Assembly: GCA_028710415.1 (NCBI GenBank)
Contig: JAQTUE010000025.1
Span: 35,851 to 99,850 of the forward strand
DNA from: Paludibacter sp.
Lineage (GTDB): Bacteria; Bacteroidota; Bacteroidia; Bacteroidales; Paludibacteraceae
DNA: 64,000 bases
Reading direction: 5' to 3'
Shown here: piece after piece, positions 30,792 to 40,998 of the stretch
Numbering within the stretch: the stretch's first letter is position 1
How the letters are laid out: the number at the start of each line of letters is the position of its first letter
Notes under the pieces: model-generated
Told to the model about the DNA's origin: nothing
Database searches by the model: none
What the model saw: the letters and a program-made list of their open reading frames with translations, nothing else
Translations under genes and position numbers: made by a program

Positions 30792-31180
30792 TTATAGGCA
30801 GTTTTGTAAAAATGAATAGGCAAATGTAGGATTAATTTTTTACTGCACCAATAGCCTGCATCTGTTTCCGGGCTTACGATTTAATTATTTGTCATTTAAG
30901 TTTTTATACAAATCTCCTGCTGCTGAATGATTGCTTTCTGTTTTTAAATTTTTCGACCTGAAATAAAAGAATTAGCTTTAAATTTGAATGTAAGATGTCA
31001 AATTGTAACTTTGTAATTTTTAAAACAGAAAAAATGATTTTAAATAATTATTTTTATTTAATCGTTAAATATTTCTAAACAGGCTCCTTCCTGAACCTCA
31101 TTACAATACTTTTTCTCAAGCTTCCGGTACTCATTTTTTTGCGTTCGCTTTCTGCATGCAACTGTTTTTAGTATGGAGGG

Positions 31181-31328
31181 GACAAAGAGAGAGTTGAGAG
31201 GGGGTTGAGAGAGGGTTCAATGAGGTTAAGCCCTCCCAACCCTCAATGGACCCTCAATGAACCCTCAATGAACCCTCAATGAACCCTCAATGAACCCTCA
31301 ATGAACCCTCAATGAACCCTCAATGAAC
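31181..31328. repeat. 11-bp word element (CCCTCAATGAA) with an inverted left arm
   Basis: Left gagggggttgagagagggttcaatgagg, right (ccctcaatgaa)x8. Confidence 0.92.
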
Positions 31329-31607
31329 CAAAAGCAAATTAAATCCAGTTTGAAAGGTTTGAAAAGTTTGAGGTTTGAACGAATGCAGTTCAAATGAAAA
31401 CTGAAATCAACACATCGGAGGGTGGAGGATTAAGTTGACACAAAGCAATGAAAATATATCCAAAACGGCTTTTTGAGTGTCGATTTCTGCTTTTACCTAA
31501 ACAATTTGAACAGAAACTTTTAATTTAAACTAAAAAGAATTTCACATTTCACTCAAACTGAAATTTCTTTGTATCTTTGAACGTTTTTTTAATAAAAGAG
31601 CACAATA

Positions 31608-31690
31608 GAATCAAGAACCAAGAATAAAGACAAAAGACAAATGTCATAGTACAAAAGTCTCCGGAACCAAGAATCAAGACAAAATGACGT
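31608..31690. repeat. GAATCAA/GAACCAA/GACAAAA heptamer arrays
   Basis: gaatcaa gaaccaa gaataaa gacaaaa ... gaaccaa gaatcaa gacaaaa. Confidence 0.8.
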
Positions 31691-31840
31691 AAGAGATCCT
31701 TAGTATGAGAAGGACTATTCCTATTCAATTCGGTTAATGACATATTTTTCGAAGGGAATTAAAAATCAGGAAGAAACAGCAACAAGAAACAAAAATAACA
31801 AGATAGTATTCACAAATAATAAATTTAATAATTGCCATAC

Positions 31841-34800
31841 ATGAAACGATTTAGATTAATGAACAACATCTTCGGATGGGTAGCTTTTGCTATTGCTGCA
31901 TTGACGTATTTGCTAACCATGGAGCCAACTGCCAGTTTCTGGGATTGCCCTGAGTTTATTTCATCAGCGTTTAAGCTCGATGTGGGTCACCCACCGGGGG
32001 CACCATTCTTTATGCTGATGGGTCATTTCTTTTCGTTGTTCGCCAAGGACGTCAGTCACGTGGCAATCATGGTGAATTCATTGACCGCATTTTGCAGTGC
32101 ATTTACTATCCTGTTCTTATTCTGGACTATCACTCATTTGGCACGGAAGGTAGTAATCAAAACAGAAGAAGATTACACCACTGGAAATATTATTGCCATT
32201 ATTGGTGCCGGACTTGTTGGGGCACTGGCCTATACTTTTTCGGATACGTTCTGGTTTTCGGCTGTCGAGGGAGAGGTGTATGGCTTTTCATCGTTATTCA
32301 CCGCGCTGGTGGTATGGCTGATCCTGAAATGGGAACGTGTGGCCGACCGTCCCGGTTCGGACCGTTGGTTGATCTTTATAGCCTACATGATGGGATTATC
32401 CATTGGGGTGCACATCCTGAACCTGTTGGCAATTCCTGCCCTGGTACTGGTATATTATTTCAAAAAACACACTCCAACTGCTAAGGGCGTAATCATGGCT
32501 TTGTTTGCAGGAGCCATTATCCTGGGAGTTGTTTTGTATGGCTTGATTCCGGGATTTGTTCAGGTTGCAGGCTGGTTCGAGGTATTGTTTGTCAATGAAC
32601 TCGGATTTGCATTCAACACAGGCTTATTTGTTTATATTATCCTGACACTCGCTATTCTTACCTGGGGAGTCTATGAATCATATGTCAACAAAAGCAAGCT
32701 GCGCATGATCATCTCGTTTGTACTGGCAATTGCAATTGTAGGGGTTCCGTTTTTCGGAAGCCACGTAGTCATTGGTCTTATCCTGATTGTAGGATTGGCT
32801 GCATTATTCTATTATAAGAGGGAGAGCCTGGTTGCCAGATGGTTGAATACTGTCTTGCTTATGATTACTGTTGTGTTGATAGGTTATTCTTCGTATGCAG
32901 TGATTGTAATCCGTTCAACAGGAAATCCAACTATGGACCAGAATAATCCTGATAATGTGTTCTCATTGAAATATTACCTGAACCGTGAACAATACGGTGA
33001 CAGACCATTGCTTTACGGCGCTTGCTACAGTGCACCGGTTAAACTGAAAGTGGACGGTAATATGTGTATCCCTGAACAAACCCAGGGTGACCCTACGTAT
33101 ACACAACAACCTAAAACATCGGCAAACGATAAAGATAAATACATTATAACCGGTTACAAAACCGATTATGTGATGGATGAACGTTTTGATATGTTTTTCC
33201 CGCGCATGTACAGTACAACCCCGAATCATATAGAAGCTTATAAAGTTTGGGGTAAGATTACCGGTGAAACTGTGAATTACGATTATTGCGGCCAGCAAAA
33301 AAGTGATATCAAGCCTACTTTCATTGAAAATATGCGTTTCTTTTTAGATTACCAGGTGAATTTCATGTACTGGCGTTATTTCATGTGGAACTTTAGTGGC
33401 CGCCAGAATGATATTCAGGGTTACGGTGAAATTGACCGTGGTAACTGGATTACAGGAATCGGATTTATTGATAAATGGCTTGTTGGGGACCAGACGAACT
33501 TACCCTCGGAGCTTAAGGATAATAAGGGACACAATGTATATTTTATGTTGCCTTTGATATTGGGTATATTCGGGATGTTGTTCCTGATTTATGGTGGTAA
33601 AGACGGGGTTGAGAATTTCTGGATTACCATGTTGCTATTTATACTGACCGGTCTTGCCATTGTGATTTACCTGAACCAGACGCCTTATCAGCCACGTGAA
33701 AGGGATTATGCGTATGCAGGTTCATTCTATGCATTTACCATTTGGATTGGACTCGGGGTCATGTGGCTCGTGAAAATGCTTGAAAAACACGTAAAGGGAA
33801 TGCCAAAAACTATGGCTTCTATTTTAGTAACGGTTTGTTGTTTGGGTGTTCCGGTATTAATGGCACAACAAAACTGGGATGACCACGATCGCAGCGAACG
33901 TTATACTTGTCGTGATTTTGGACAAAACTACCTGGCCTCAGTAAAACCAAATGCTATTATATTTACAAACGGCGATAACGATACTTTCCCATTGTGGTAC
34001 AACCAGGAAGTAGAAGGAGTAGGCACCGATGTTCGTGTATGTAACTTAAGTTATTTACAAACCGACTGGTACATTGGCCAGATGCAACGTCAGGCATATA
34101 AATCAGATCCTCTGCCAATATCCTGGCAACCGAAAGATTATGTAGCCGGTAAAAATGAAGTGCTTTGGGTAGAAGATATGCTTAAGAAGCCGTTGGACGT
34201 TAAAACAGCCATGGATTTTGTATTAAGTACAGACTCATCAACAAAAATGAAAGGTGAAGCGTTTATACCTACAAATCAATTGTATTTGCCAATCGATCCT
34301 AAGGAAGTGATCAAAACAGGTACTTTGCCAGCGAGCAGGGCATCAGAAATTATCCCTCAGATCAATTTCGATCTGAAGAGAAGACTTACCAAGAGTGAGT
34401 TGATGATTGTAGAAATGTTGAAAGAAAACCACTGGAAACGCCCTATTTACTTTGCAGTTACTGTAGGAGATGATTATTACCTGGGACTGAACGATCATTT
34501 TGAATTGACAGGGTTGGCTTACCAGATAATGCCTATTGGTGTGAAAGGTGCCGGAGCCGGAGTAAATGTTGATGAAATGTACACGAACATGATGACCAAA
34601 TTCAAATATGGCAACATTTCCAATCCAAAAGTTTACCTGGATGAAAATATAACCAGGATGTGTAATACCCATAGGATGATGTTCTCCCAATTAGTGGGAG
34701 CATTAATGGCCAAGGGAGATAGTGTACGTGCTAAGAAGGCATTGGATTATTGTAACAAGATGATACCGGGTACAACCGTGCGTCATGATTATATCTCTAC

Positions 34801-35065
34801 CCAATTAGCCGATTATTATTATAAATTGCACGAAGCTGGAAAAGCAAACCAGATCATGGATGCTGTTGCCAAGGGTTGTGTTGAAAACCTGGACTGGTAT
34901 TTAAGCCTGGATAGCCAACAACGGAACAGTGTTTCGAACAGGATTGGCCACAACATGGCCGTATTGAACCAGGTATTGCGTATTTGTGATGCAGCAAAGC
35001 AGAAATCCATTATGGATAAATACCTGCCACATTACATAGGCTACACCAAAAGAGTACAGATGTAA
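31841..35065 (+). CDS. DUF2723 family membrane protein
   Basis: LTYLLTMEPTASFWDCPEFISSAFKLDVGHPPGAPFFMLMGHFFSLFA; YQPRERDYAYAGSFYAFTIWIG; multi-TM N-terminus. Confidence 0.92.
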   Translation: MKRFRLMNNIFGWVAFAIAALTYLLTMEPTASFWDCPEFISSAFKLDVGHPPGAPFFMLMGHFFSLFAKDVSHVAIMVNSLTAFCSAFTILFLFWTITHLARKVVIKTEEDYTTGNIIAIIGAGLVGALAYTFSDTFWFSAVEGEVYGFSSLFTALVVWLILKWERVADRPGSDRWLIFIAYMMGLSIGVHILNLLAIPALVLVYYFKKHTPTAKGVIMALFAGAIILGVVLYGLIPGFVQVAGWFEVLFVNELGFAFNTGLFVYIILTLAILTWGVYESYVNKSKLRMIISFVLAIAIVGVPFFGSHVVIGLILIVGLAALFYYKRESLVARWLNTVLLMITVVLIGYSSYAVIVIRSTGNPTMDQNNPDNVFSLKYYLNREQYGDRPLLYGACYSAPVKLKVDGNMCIPEQTQGDPTYTQQPKTSANDKDKYIITGYKTDYVMDERFDMFFPRMYSTTPNHIEAYKVWGKITGETVNYDYCGQQKSDIKPTFIENMRFFLDYQVNFMYWRYFMWNFSGRQNDIQGYGEIDRGNWITGIGFIDKWLVGDQTNLPSELKDNKGHNVYFMLPLILGIFGMLFLIYGGKDGVENFWITMLLFILTGLAIVIYLNQTPYQPRERDYAYAGSFYAFTIWIGLGVMWLVKMLEKHVKGMPKTMASILVTVCCLGVPVLMAQQNWDDHDRSERYTCRDFGQNYLASVKPNAIIFTNGDNDTFPLWYNQEVEGVGTDVRVCNLSYLQTDWYIGQMQRQAYKSDPLPISWQPKDYVAGKNEVLWVEDMLKKPLDVKTAMDFVLSTDSSTKMKGEAFIPTNQLYLPIDPKEVIKTGTLPASRASEIIPQINFDLKRRLTKSELMIVEMLKENHWKRPIYFAVTVGDDYYLGLNDHFELTGLAYQIMPIGVKGAGAGVNVDEMYTNMMTKFKYGNISNPKVYLDENITRMCNTHRMMFSQLVGALMAKGDSVRAKKALDYCNKMIPGTTVRHDYISTQLADYYYKLHEAGKANQIMDAVAKGCVENLDWYLSLDSQQRNSVSNRIGHNMAVLNQVLRICDAAKQKSIMDKYLPHYIGYTKRVQM

Positions 35066-35671
35066 ATGAATATTCAGTTTCCCGATTTATTACGTCCGTT
35101 TTTGGGAAAGTTACTTTGGCGCAAGAATTCATCAGAGAAAGTGATTTATGTCACTTTCGACGATGGTCCTGTGCCGGAAGTTACCCCGAGGGTGCTTGAT
35201 ATGCTCGATGAATACAATTTAAAGGCTACCTTCTTTTGTGTGGGAGAAAATGTGGAAAAGTATCCTGAACTGTATAACGATATACTACGAAGGGGCCATA
35301 AAACAGGGAATCATACTTACAACCATTTGAAAGGTGTCTCCGTATCGACAGAAGACTATGTGGCAAATGTACAGAAAGCATCCGAAATCATTGACAGCCG
35401 TTTGTTCCGTCCCCCATATGGGAGGATAAACTACAAACAAAAGAAAGCATTACGGAAAGATTATGAAATAGTGATGTGGGATGTGATAACCCAGGATTAT
35501 AATACGAATTTAACTCCTAAAAATATACTTCAGAATATAAAACGGTATTCACGGAATGGTTCGTTGGTAGTATTCCACGATTCAATTAAAGCCGAACGAA
35601 ACATGCTGACCGTATTGCCCAGGGCTATAGAGTACTGGAATTCGAAGGGATACAGGTTTGAGGTGCTTTAA
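35066..35671 (+). CDS. Polysaccharide deacetylase (NodB) family protein
   Basis: VIYVTFDDGPVPEVTPRVLDMLDEYNLKATFFCVG...GHKTGNHTYNH...RLFRPPYGR; abuts the preceding CDS. Confidence 0.93.
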   Translation: MNIQFPDLLRPFLGKLLWRKNSSEKVIYVTFDDGPVPEVTPRVLDMLDEYNLKATFFCVGENVEKYPELYNDILRRGHKTGNHTYNHLKGVSVSTEDYVANVQKASEIIDSRLFRPPYGRINYKQKKALRKDYEIVMWDVITQDYNTNLTPKNILQNIKRYSRNGSLVVFHDSIKAERNMLTVLPRAIEYWNSKGYRFEVL

Positions 35672-35738
35672 GAAGAGGTGAGAGGTAAGGAGCAAGAGGC
35701 AAGTAGTAGGTAGTTGGTAGTAGGTAGTATTTTGCGTT

Positions 35739-36044
35739 GATAATGTCAATGTCCCTGAAAATGTCCCTGAAAATGACTCCAATGACACCGATAATGATTC
35801 CAATGACACCGATAATGTCACCAATGACACCGATAATGATGCAAATGACACCGATAATGATACCGATAGAAGAAAAAAAATATTGCATATCATTGGAAAT
35901 AATTCAACAATTTCTACAACAGAATTAGCAAAGCAATTATCGGTATCAAAAAGAACAATTTTAAGGGATGTTAAATTACTAAAGATGGGAAATAATTTAA
36001 AAAGAATTGGGAAAGAAAAGAATGGATATTGGGAAGTGATATAA
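35739..36044 (+). pseudogene. C-terminal remnant of an AlbA_2/AAA_4-type ATP-binding protein with Asn/Asp-Thr repeat linker and HTH
   Basis: Open frame without start: DNVNVPENVPENDSNDTDNDSNDTDNVTNDTDNDANDTDNDTDRRKKILHIIGNNSTISTTELAKQLSVSKRTILRDVKLLKMGNNLKRIGKEKNGYWEVI*. Confidence 0.65.
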
Positions 36045-36196
36045 AATAGAATAAATCATTACTCAGTACATTGAATAATCAAGCGTAAAAAAAAGGAGAA
36101 AAATAAATTGATTTTTGTTTTAGCTATGTGATATAACGTTTTTCATTTCTGAGTTGTACTGATTATTAATTGTAACCTATTAATCATTCAATTGTC

Positions 36197-37474
36197 ATGA
36201 AAGAATCCATTTTACACTATGTCTGGCAAAATAAGCTTTTTACAGCCCATGACCTGAAGACTACTGATGGAGAGAAATTAGAAATTATTGATGTAGGAAG
36301 AAATAATACGGATGCAGGGCCTGATTTCTTTAATGCTAAAATCAGAATAGGAGAGACACTCTGGGCCGGAAACGTTGAAATACACACCTGTTCGACCGAA
36401 TGGTTTAAACATAGCCACCAGTGGGATAAAACGTATGACACTGTGATCTTGCATGTTGTACTTAAGGCGGATAGTGAGATTTACCGGAGAGACGGTGACC
36501 GGATACCACAGCTTGAACTGAATTATCCAAAACAAATTGAGGAAAATTATGACCATTTATTCAGTGAACAGAAATGGATTCCATGTTCGGATAAGATAAG
36601 ATTAGTTCCCTCCATCTTTATTCAAAGCTTTAAATGTGCTTTGCTTACTGAAAGGCTGGAACAAAAAATGAATTCGATAGAGCAATTGTTGCTTGAAAAT
36701 AATCAGCATTGGGAAGAGGCCTTTTATATAACACTGGCCCGTAACTTTGGATTTGGAACCAACAGCCAGGCATTTGAGAGTCTGGCAAAATCAGTATCCA
36801 TATCCATCCTGGGGAAGCATAAAGATAATATACTTCAACTTGAAGCCTTGTTGTTCGGACAAGCCGGACTGTTGAACCCGGATCGAGGGGATGACTATTC
36901 ACTCAGGTTGAAGAAAGAATATGATTTCCTGCAGCTTAAATACGGGCTTATTCCAATAGAAGGTTCTCAATGGAAATTGTTACGATTACGTCCGGATAAT
37001 TTTCCACACGTTAGGATTGCACAGTTTGCAGCATTGATCCATACGTCGAAAAAGCTGTTTTCAAAGGTAGTTGAGAATCCACAGATTGAAGTGATAAGGA
37101 AGTTGTTTGAAACAGAACCTTCAGCCTATTGGAAATCAAGTTATCTGTTCGCCCATAAGAGCACTCTGCATATAAAAAAACTGGGTGCCCAATCAATAAA
37201 TGGCATATTGATCAACACGGTAGTACCTTTCTTGTTTTGTTATGCCAGTCATAAGAACAACGAAGAGCTGAAAAGCAAGGCTTTGCAAATGCTTGAGGAA
37301 ATACCGAAAGAGAATAACTCCATTGTAAACGGTTGGAATAACCTGGGACTGGTATCGAAAACAGCCTATGATACACAGGCTTTGTTACAATTGAAAAGAC
37401 AATACTGCGATGAAAAGAAATGTTTGCGCTGCCGGATTGGACATAAGGTTTTAACCTTGCAACCGGCTGAATAG
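36197..37474 (+). CDS. DUF2851 family protein
   Basis: LHYVWQNKLFTAHDLKTTDGEKLEIIDVGRNNTDAGPDFFNAKIRIGETLWAGNVEIHTCSTEWFKHSHQWDKTYDTVILHVV; C-terminal CDEKKCLRCRIG. Confidence 0.92.
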   Translation: MKESILHYVWQNKLFTAHDLKTTDGEKLEIIDVGRNNTDAGPDFFNAKIRIGETLWAGNVEIHTCSTEWFKHSHQWDKTYDTVILHVVLKADSEIYRRDGDRIPQLELNYPKQIEENYDHLFSEQKWIPCSDKIRLVPSIFIQSFKCALLTERLEQKMNSIEQLLLENNQHWEEAFYITLARNFGFGTNSQAFESLAKSVSISILGKHKDNILQLEALLFGQAGLLNPDRGDDYSLRLKKEYDFLQLKYGLIPIEGSQWKLLRLRPDNFPHVRIAQFAALIHTSKKLFSKVVENPQIEVIRKLFETEPSAYWKSSYLFAHKSTLHIKKLGAQSINGILINTVVPFLFCYASHKNNEELKSKALQMLEEIPKENNSIVNGWNNLGLVSKTAYDTQALLQLKRQYCDEKKCLRCRIGHKVLTLQPAE

Positions 37475-37489
37475 ATTTTAAAAGGAATT

Positions 37490-39328
37490 ATGAAAACTAA
37501 AACGAAGATACTTGTTTCACTCACTTTATTTGCCATCATGTTGCTGGTTTATGCTTGTGCCAACAGGGCGCAGGGTCCAACAGGTGGTCCGAAAGATACA
37601 ACACCCCCTGAAGTAGTAAAATCAACGCCTGCTAACGGAGCGCTTAACTTCAGGAAAAAGCAGATTGAAATCGATTTTGATAAAATAGTGACCATCGAAA
37701 AACCCAATGAAAATGTCATTATTTCACCTCCTCAACAAAAACCACCTGATGTAAAATCACTTGGCAGGCGTGTTGTTGTCAATTTCAACCAGAACCTGCT
37801 GGATAGTACTACCTATTCCATCAACTTTGGAAATGCAATTGCCGATGTGAATGAAAAGAATGTGATCAAGAATTATCTTTTTTCATTCTCTACCGGCGGT
37901 GAGCTGGACACGTTGAAGATTTCGGGGAGTGTGATCAATGCTGAAGATTTAAACCCAATGGCAGGCATCCTTGTCGGGATTTATAAAGAAGGTTCCTCCG
38001 ATTCAGTATTCTCACTAAAACCCTTTATGAGGATTGGGAAAACAGATGAAACCGGTCATTTTTCAATAGATAACATAAAGAAAGGAAAGTATAAAGTCTT
38101 TGCATTAGGGGATGCAAACCAGGATTATATGTTCCAACCCGGTGAAGGGCTTGCCTTTCAGGATTCACTGGTAACACCCACCTTCAGGATTGAAGAGATG
38201 CAGGATACAATCTGGAAGGATACTGTAACCATTGACAGTATCCATAAATATATGGGTCCACACTATTTACCGGATGACATTTCACTCCGTTACTTTAAGG
38301 AAAACAAGAAACGGCAGTATTTTGTAAAGTATGAACGGAAGGAACCTTTTGTGTTTAGCTTGTTTTTTAATACCTCTCAGGCTAAATTACCCGAGATTAA
38401 ACCCCTGAACTTTAAGTGGGATGGTAAATACTTGTTGCAAAAAAATGCAGGGTTGGATAGTTTGACCTTTTGGATAACCGATTCAACGGTCTATAAAAAT
38501 GACACCCTGAAGATGACAATGACTTACCTGAAGACAGATTCACTCTTTCAACTAAAGCCTGTTACCGACACCCTAAATGTCTCTATGCGGAAAGCTAAGC
38601 TAAGTGTTCGTTCAAAGGCAGCTAAGAAATCTACAGTCGTGAAAATAGAGCCTTTGAAATTTATGAATAATATGGCTTCTGCCTTTGAAATTTATAACCC
38701 CGTGATGCTCAATTTTGAAGCTCCATTGGAAAAACTGGATATTTCGAAAGTAAAGTTGTATCAAAAGGTTGATACAACCTTCAAACAAATACCTTTTAAA
38801 TGGAGGCAGGCAGATTCTACTAAAATGGTGTATGCTGTTGAGAATAAATGGAAGGCTGAAACTTCGTATGAGTTACGGATAGACTCAGCTGCTTTTACAA
38901 GCATCTACAATAAAACAAGCAACCAGCTGAAATCAGAATTTAAAATACGTTCGTTGGATGAATACTCCAGTGTAAAGCTTTTCCTGGCATCATTCAACCC
39001 GAAAGCTTTACTCCAGGTGCTTGACTCAAGGGATGCCGTGCTGGCTACAAAACCTGCATCCGAAAAAGGGACTGTTTTTGAATATCTAAAACCAGGGGAT
39101 TATTATGTACGCATGTTCATCGATGATAATGGGAATGGCAAATGGGATTCGGGTGATTATTCGAAACACAAGCAACCTGAAAACGTATATTATTATCCTA
39201 AAAAAATGACCCTGATGGCCAACTGGGAATTTGAAGAAACGTGGGATTATACCTTGGTACCCTTATTAAAACAAAAACCACTGGAATTAATCAAGGTGTC
39301 GTCGAAGAAAACTCAGGGTGCAAATTGA
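37490..39328 (+). CDS. Ig-like (Big_5) domain lipoprotein
   Basis: Lipobox LLVYACANRAQGPTGGPKDTTPPEVVKSTPANGALNFRKKQIEIDFDK. Confidence 0.88.
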   Translation: MKTKTKILVSLTLFAIMLLVYACANRAQGPTGGPKDTTPPEVVKSTPANGALNFRKKQIEIDFDKIVTIEKPNENVIISPPQQKPPDVKSLGRRVVVNFNQNLLDSTTYSINFGNAIADVNEKNVIKNYLFSFSTGGELDTLKISGSVINAEDLNPMAGILVGIYKEGSSDSVFSLKPFMRIGKTDETGHFSIDNIKKGKYKVFALGDANQDYMFQPGEGLAFQDSLVTPTFRIEEMQDTIWKDTVTIDSIHKYMGPHYLPDDISLRYFKENKKRQYFVKYERKEPFVFSLFFNTSQAKLPEIKPLNFKWDGKYLLQKNAGLDSLTFWITDSTVYKNDTLKMTMTYLKTDSLFQLKPVTDTLNVSMRKAKLSVRSKAAKKSTVVKIEPLKFMNNMASAFEIYNPVMLNFEAPLEKLDISKVKLYQKVDTTFKQIPFKWRQADSTKMVYAVENKWKAETSYELRIDSAAFTSIYNKTSNQLKSEFKIRSLDEYSSVKLFLASFNPKALLQVLDSRDAVLATKPASEKGTVFEYLKPGDYYVRMFIDDNGNGKWDSGDYSKHKQPENVYYYPKKMTLMANWEFEETWDYTLVPLLKQKPLELIKVSSKKTQGAN

Positions 39329-39348
39329 TAATTTCTAAATTCATAATG

Positions 39349-39391
39349 AAAGAGCAGATTCAGGATTTTAAATCTTAAATCTGCTCTTTTT
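39349..39391 (+). terminator. Intrinsic terminator
   Basis: AAAGAGCAGATT...AAATCTGCTCTTTTT. Confidence 0.85.
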
Positions 39392-39580
39392 AGTTTTTAT
39401 AAATGCCCTGATATGTTTTCGTATTTACACTTAAATTCACCGTTTTAACTCTCGATTTATATCCTATTTGATATATTTTGTAATTTTTATCCTTTTCTAA
39501 ATTGTTTTACCATTATTTTATTGGCTGCTTTCATAATTATAAGTATTTTTGTTCTAGAAATGAAATGAATACAAATTTGA

Positions 39581-40003
39581 ATGGCTCATATAATTGAACA
39601 CAACGGCGTTATTAATGAAATCAATAACGATCGTATTCATGTCTTAATCATCCAGCAAACTGCCTGCAGTGAATGTCATGCAAGTGGTGTCTGTACCTCC
39701 GCCGACAAAGAAACAAAAATAATAGAAGTTGAAAGTTCTGATCCCGATTTCAAAATAGGGGAAAATGTAATCTTGTATGGAAAGCAATCTATCGGTCTTC
39801 AGGCTGTTTTATTAGCTTTCGTAATACCTTTCATTCTTGTTCTGGTATCATTAATTATTCAGCAATCATTTGTAACTAACGAAGCAATTGCGGGAGTTGT
39901 ATCGCTATTGGTATTAGTGCCCTATTACCTGATCCTTTCATTTTTCAATAAGAGATTAAAAGCTAAATTTAAATTTGAAATCAGAAAAGATACTAATACG
40001 TAA
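39581..40003 (+). CDS. SoxR-reducing system protein RseC family
   Basis: MAHIIEHNGVINEINNDRIHVLIIQQTACSECHASGVCTSADKETKIIEV; two TM helices; heads the rnf cluster. Confidence 0.9.
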   Translation: MAHIIEHNGVINEINNDRIHVLIIQQTACSECHASGVCTSADKETKIIEVESSDPDFKIGENVILYGKQSIGLQAVLLAFVIPFILVLVSLIIQQSFVTNEAIAGVVSLLVLVPYYLILSFFNKRLKAKFKFEIRKDTNT

Positions 40004-40067
40004 TACGAAAACATGATACCAATACGTTCAACATATTAAATGAATCGTACAAGAAAATAAATAATAC

Positions 40068-40934
40068 ATGAATATCCTCACATTTTCAATACTAACCCTT
40101 GTTGTAATAGGAATAATTTCAGCAATAATCCTATATTTTGTGTCCCGTAAATTTAAGGTTTATGAGGATGCTAAAATCAAAGAAGTCGAAGCAGCTTTGC
40201 CGGCAGTCAATTGCGGTGGGTGCGGCTTCCCGGGCTGTCATGGATTTGCTGTTGCCTGTGCCAATGCAGAAACGCTTGAGGGACTTGTTTGTACTGTAGG
40301 TGGTTTAAAAACCATGGATAGGGTAGCAGGTATCTTGGGTAAGGAACGTGGTTCATTTCATCCTACAGTTGCTGTAGATCGTTGTGGTGGTGCCTGTGAG
40401 GTACGTCCCCGAACGAATCAATATGATGGCGTGAAAAAGTGTTTTGTCGTGCATAATCTCTATGGTGGCAAAACAGGTTGTTCGTTTGGTTGTCTTGGTT
40501 TCGGAGATTGCGAAGTGTCCTGCAAGTTTGATGCTCTTCATATAAACCCCTGGACGTTTCTTCCTGAAATAGATGAAGAAAAATGTACCTCCTGCAATGC
40601 ATGTGTGAAAGCATGTCCGAAGGCTATAATAGAATTACGAAGGAAAGGACCTGATTCACGCAGGATTTATGTCAATTGCGTAAATAAGAATAAAGGTGAA
40701 AAAATTCAGGAATCATGCGGTGTTGCCTGTATTGGCTGCGGGAAGTGCTTTGATGAATGTGCATTCGAAGCGATAACCATGTCGAATAATTTAGCTTTTA
40801 TCGATTCTGCGAAATGTACATTGTGCCGGAAATGTGTTGATGTTTGTCCTACAGACGCTATTGTTGAACTGAATTTCCCAGCCGGAAGAGTGAAAAATCG
40901 AACAGGTGAGAAAGTTGTTAATCCTGCATATTAA
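40068..40934 (+). CDS. rnfB: Rnf electron transport complex subunit B
   Basis: VEAALPAVNCGGCGFPGCHGFA plus multiple CxxCxxCxxxCP clusters. Confidence 0.97.
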   Translation: MNILTFSILTLVVIGIISAIILYFVSRKFKVYEDAKIKEVEAALPAVNCGGCGFPGCHGFAVACANAETLEGLVCTVGGLKTMDRVAGILGKERGSFHPTVAVDRCGGACEVRPRTNQYDGVKKCFVVHNLYGGKTGCSFGCLGFGDCEVSCKFDALHINPWTFLPEIDEEKCTSCNACVKACPKAIIELRRKGPDSRRIYVNCVNKNKGEKIQESCGVACIGCGKCFDECAFEAITMSNNLAFIDSAKCTLCRKCVDVCPTDAIVELNFPAGRVKNRTGEKVVNPAY

Positions 40935-40998
40935 CTGTTAATATTAATTGTCGGTTACACGGATTCAATTTCGGGTAATTTATAATATCTCTATTCAT

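Noticed and set aside
31832-31840. Track start of the DUF2723 gene at 31832
   Set aside because: MPY precedes a better ATG at 31841 (MKRFRLMNN); alternative start not supported by sequence context.
35582-35893. Minus-strand ORFs LSVSLESLSVSLE and IIGVIGIIIGVIG, and the plus-strand ORF MSMSLKMSLKMTPMTPIM
   Set aside because: They are alternate frames of the NDTDND repeat; the +1 frame with the HTH is the meaningful one.
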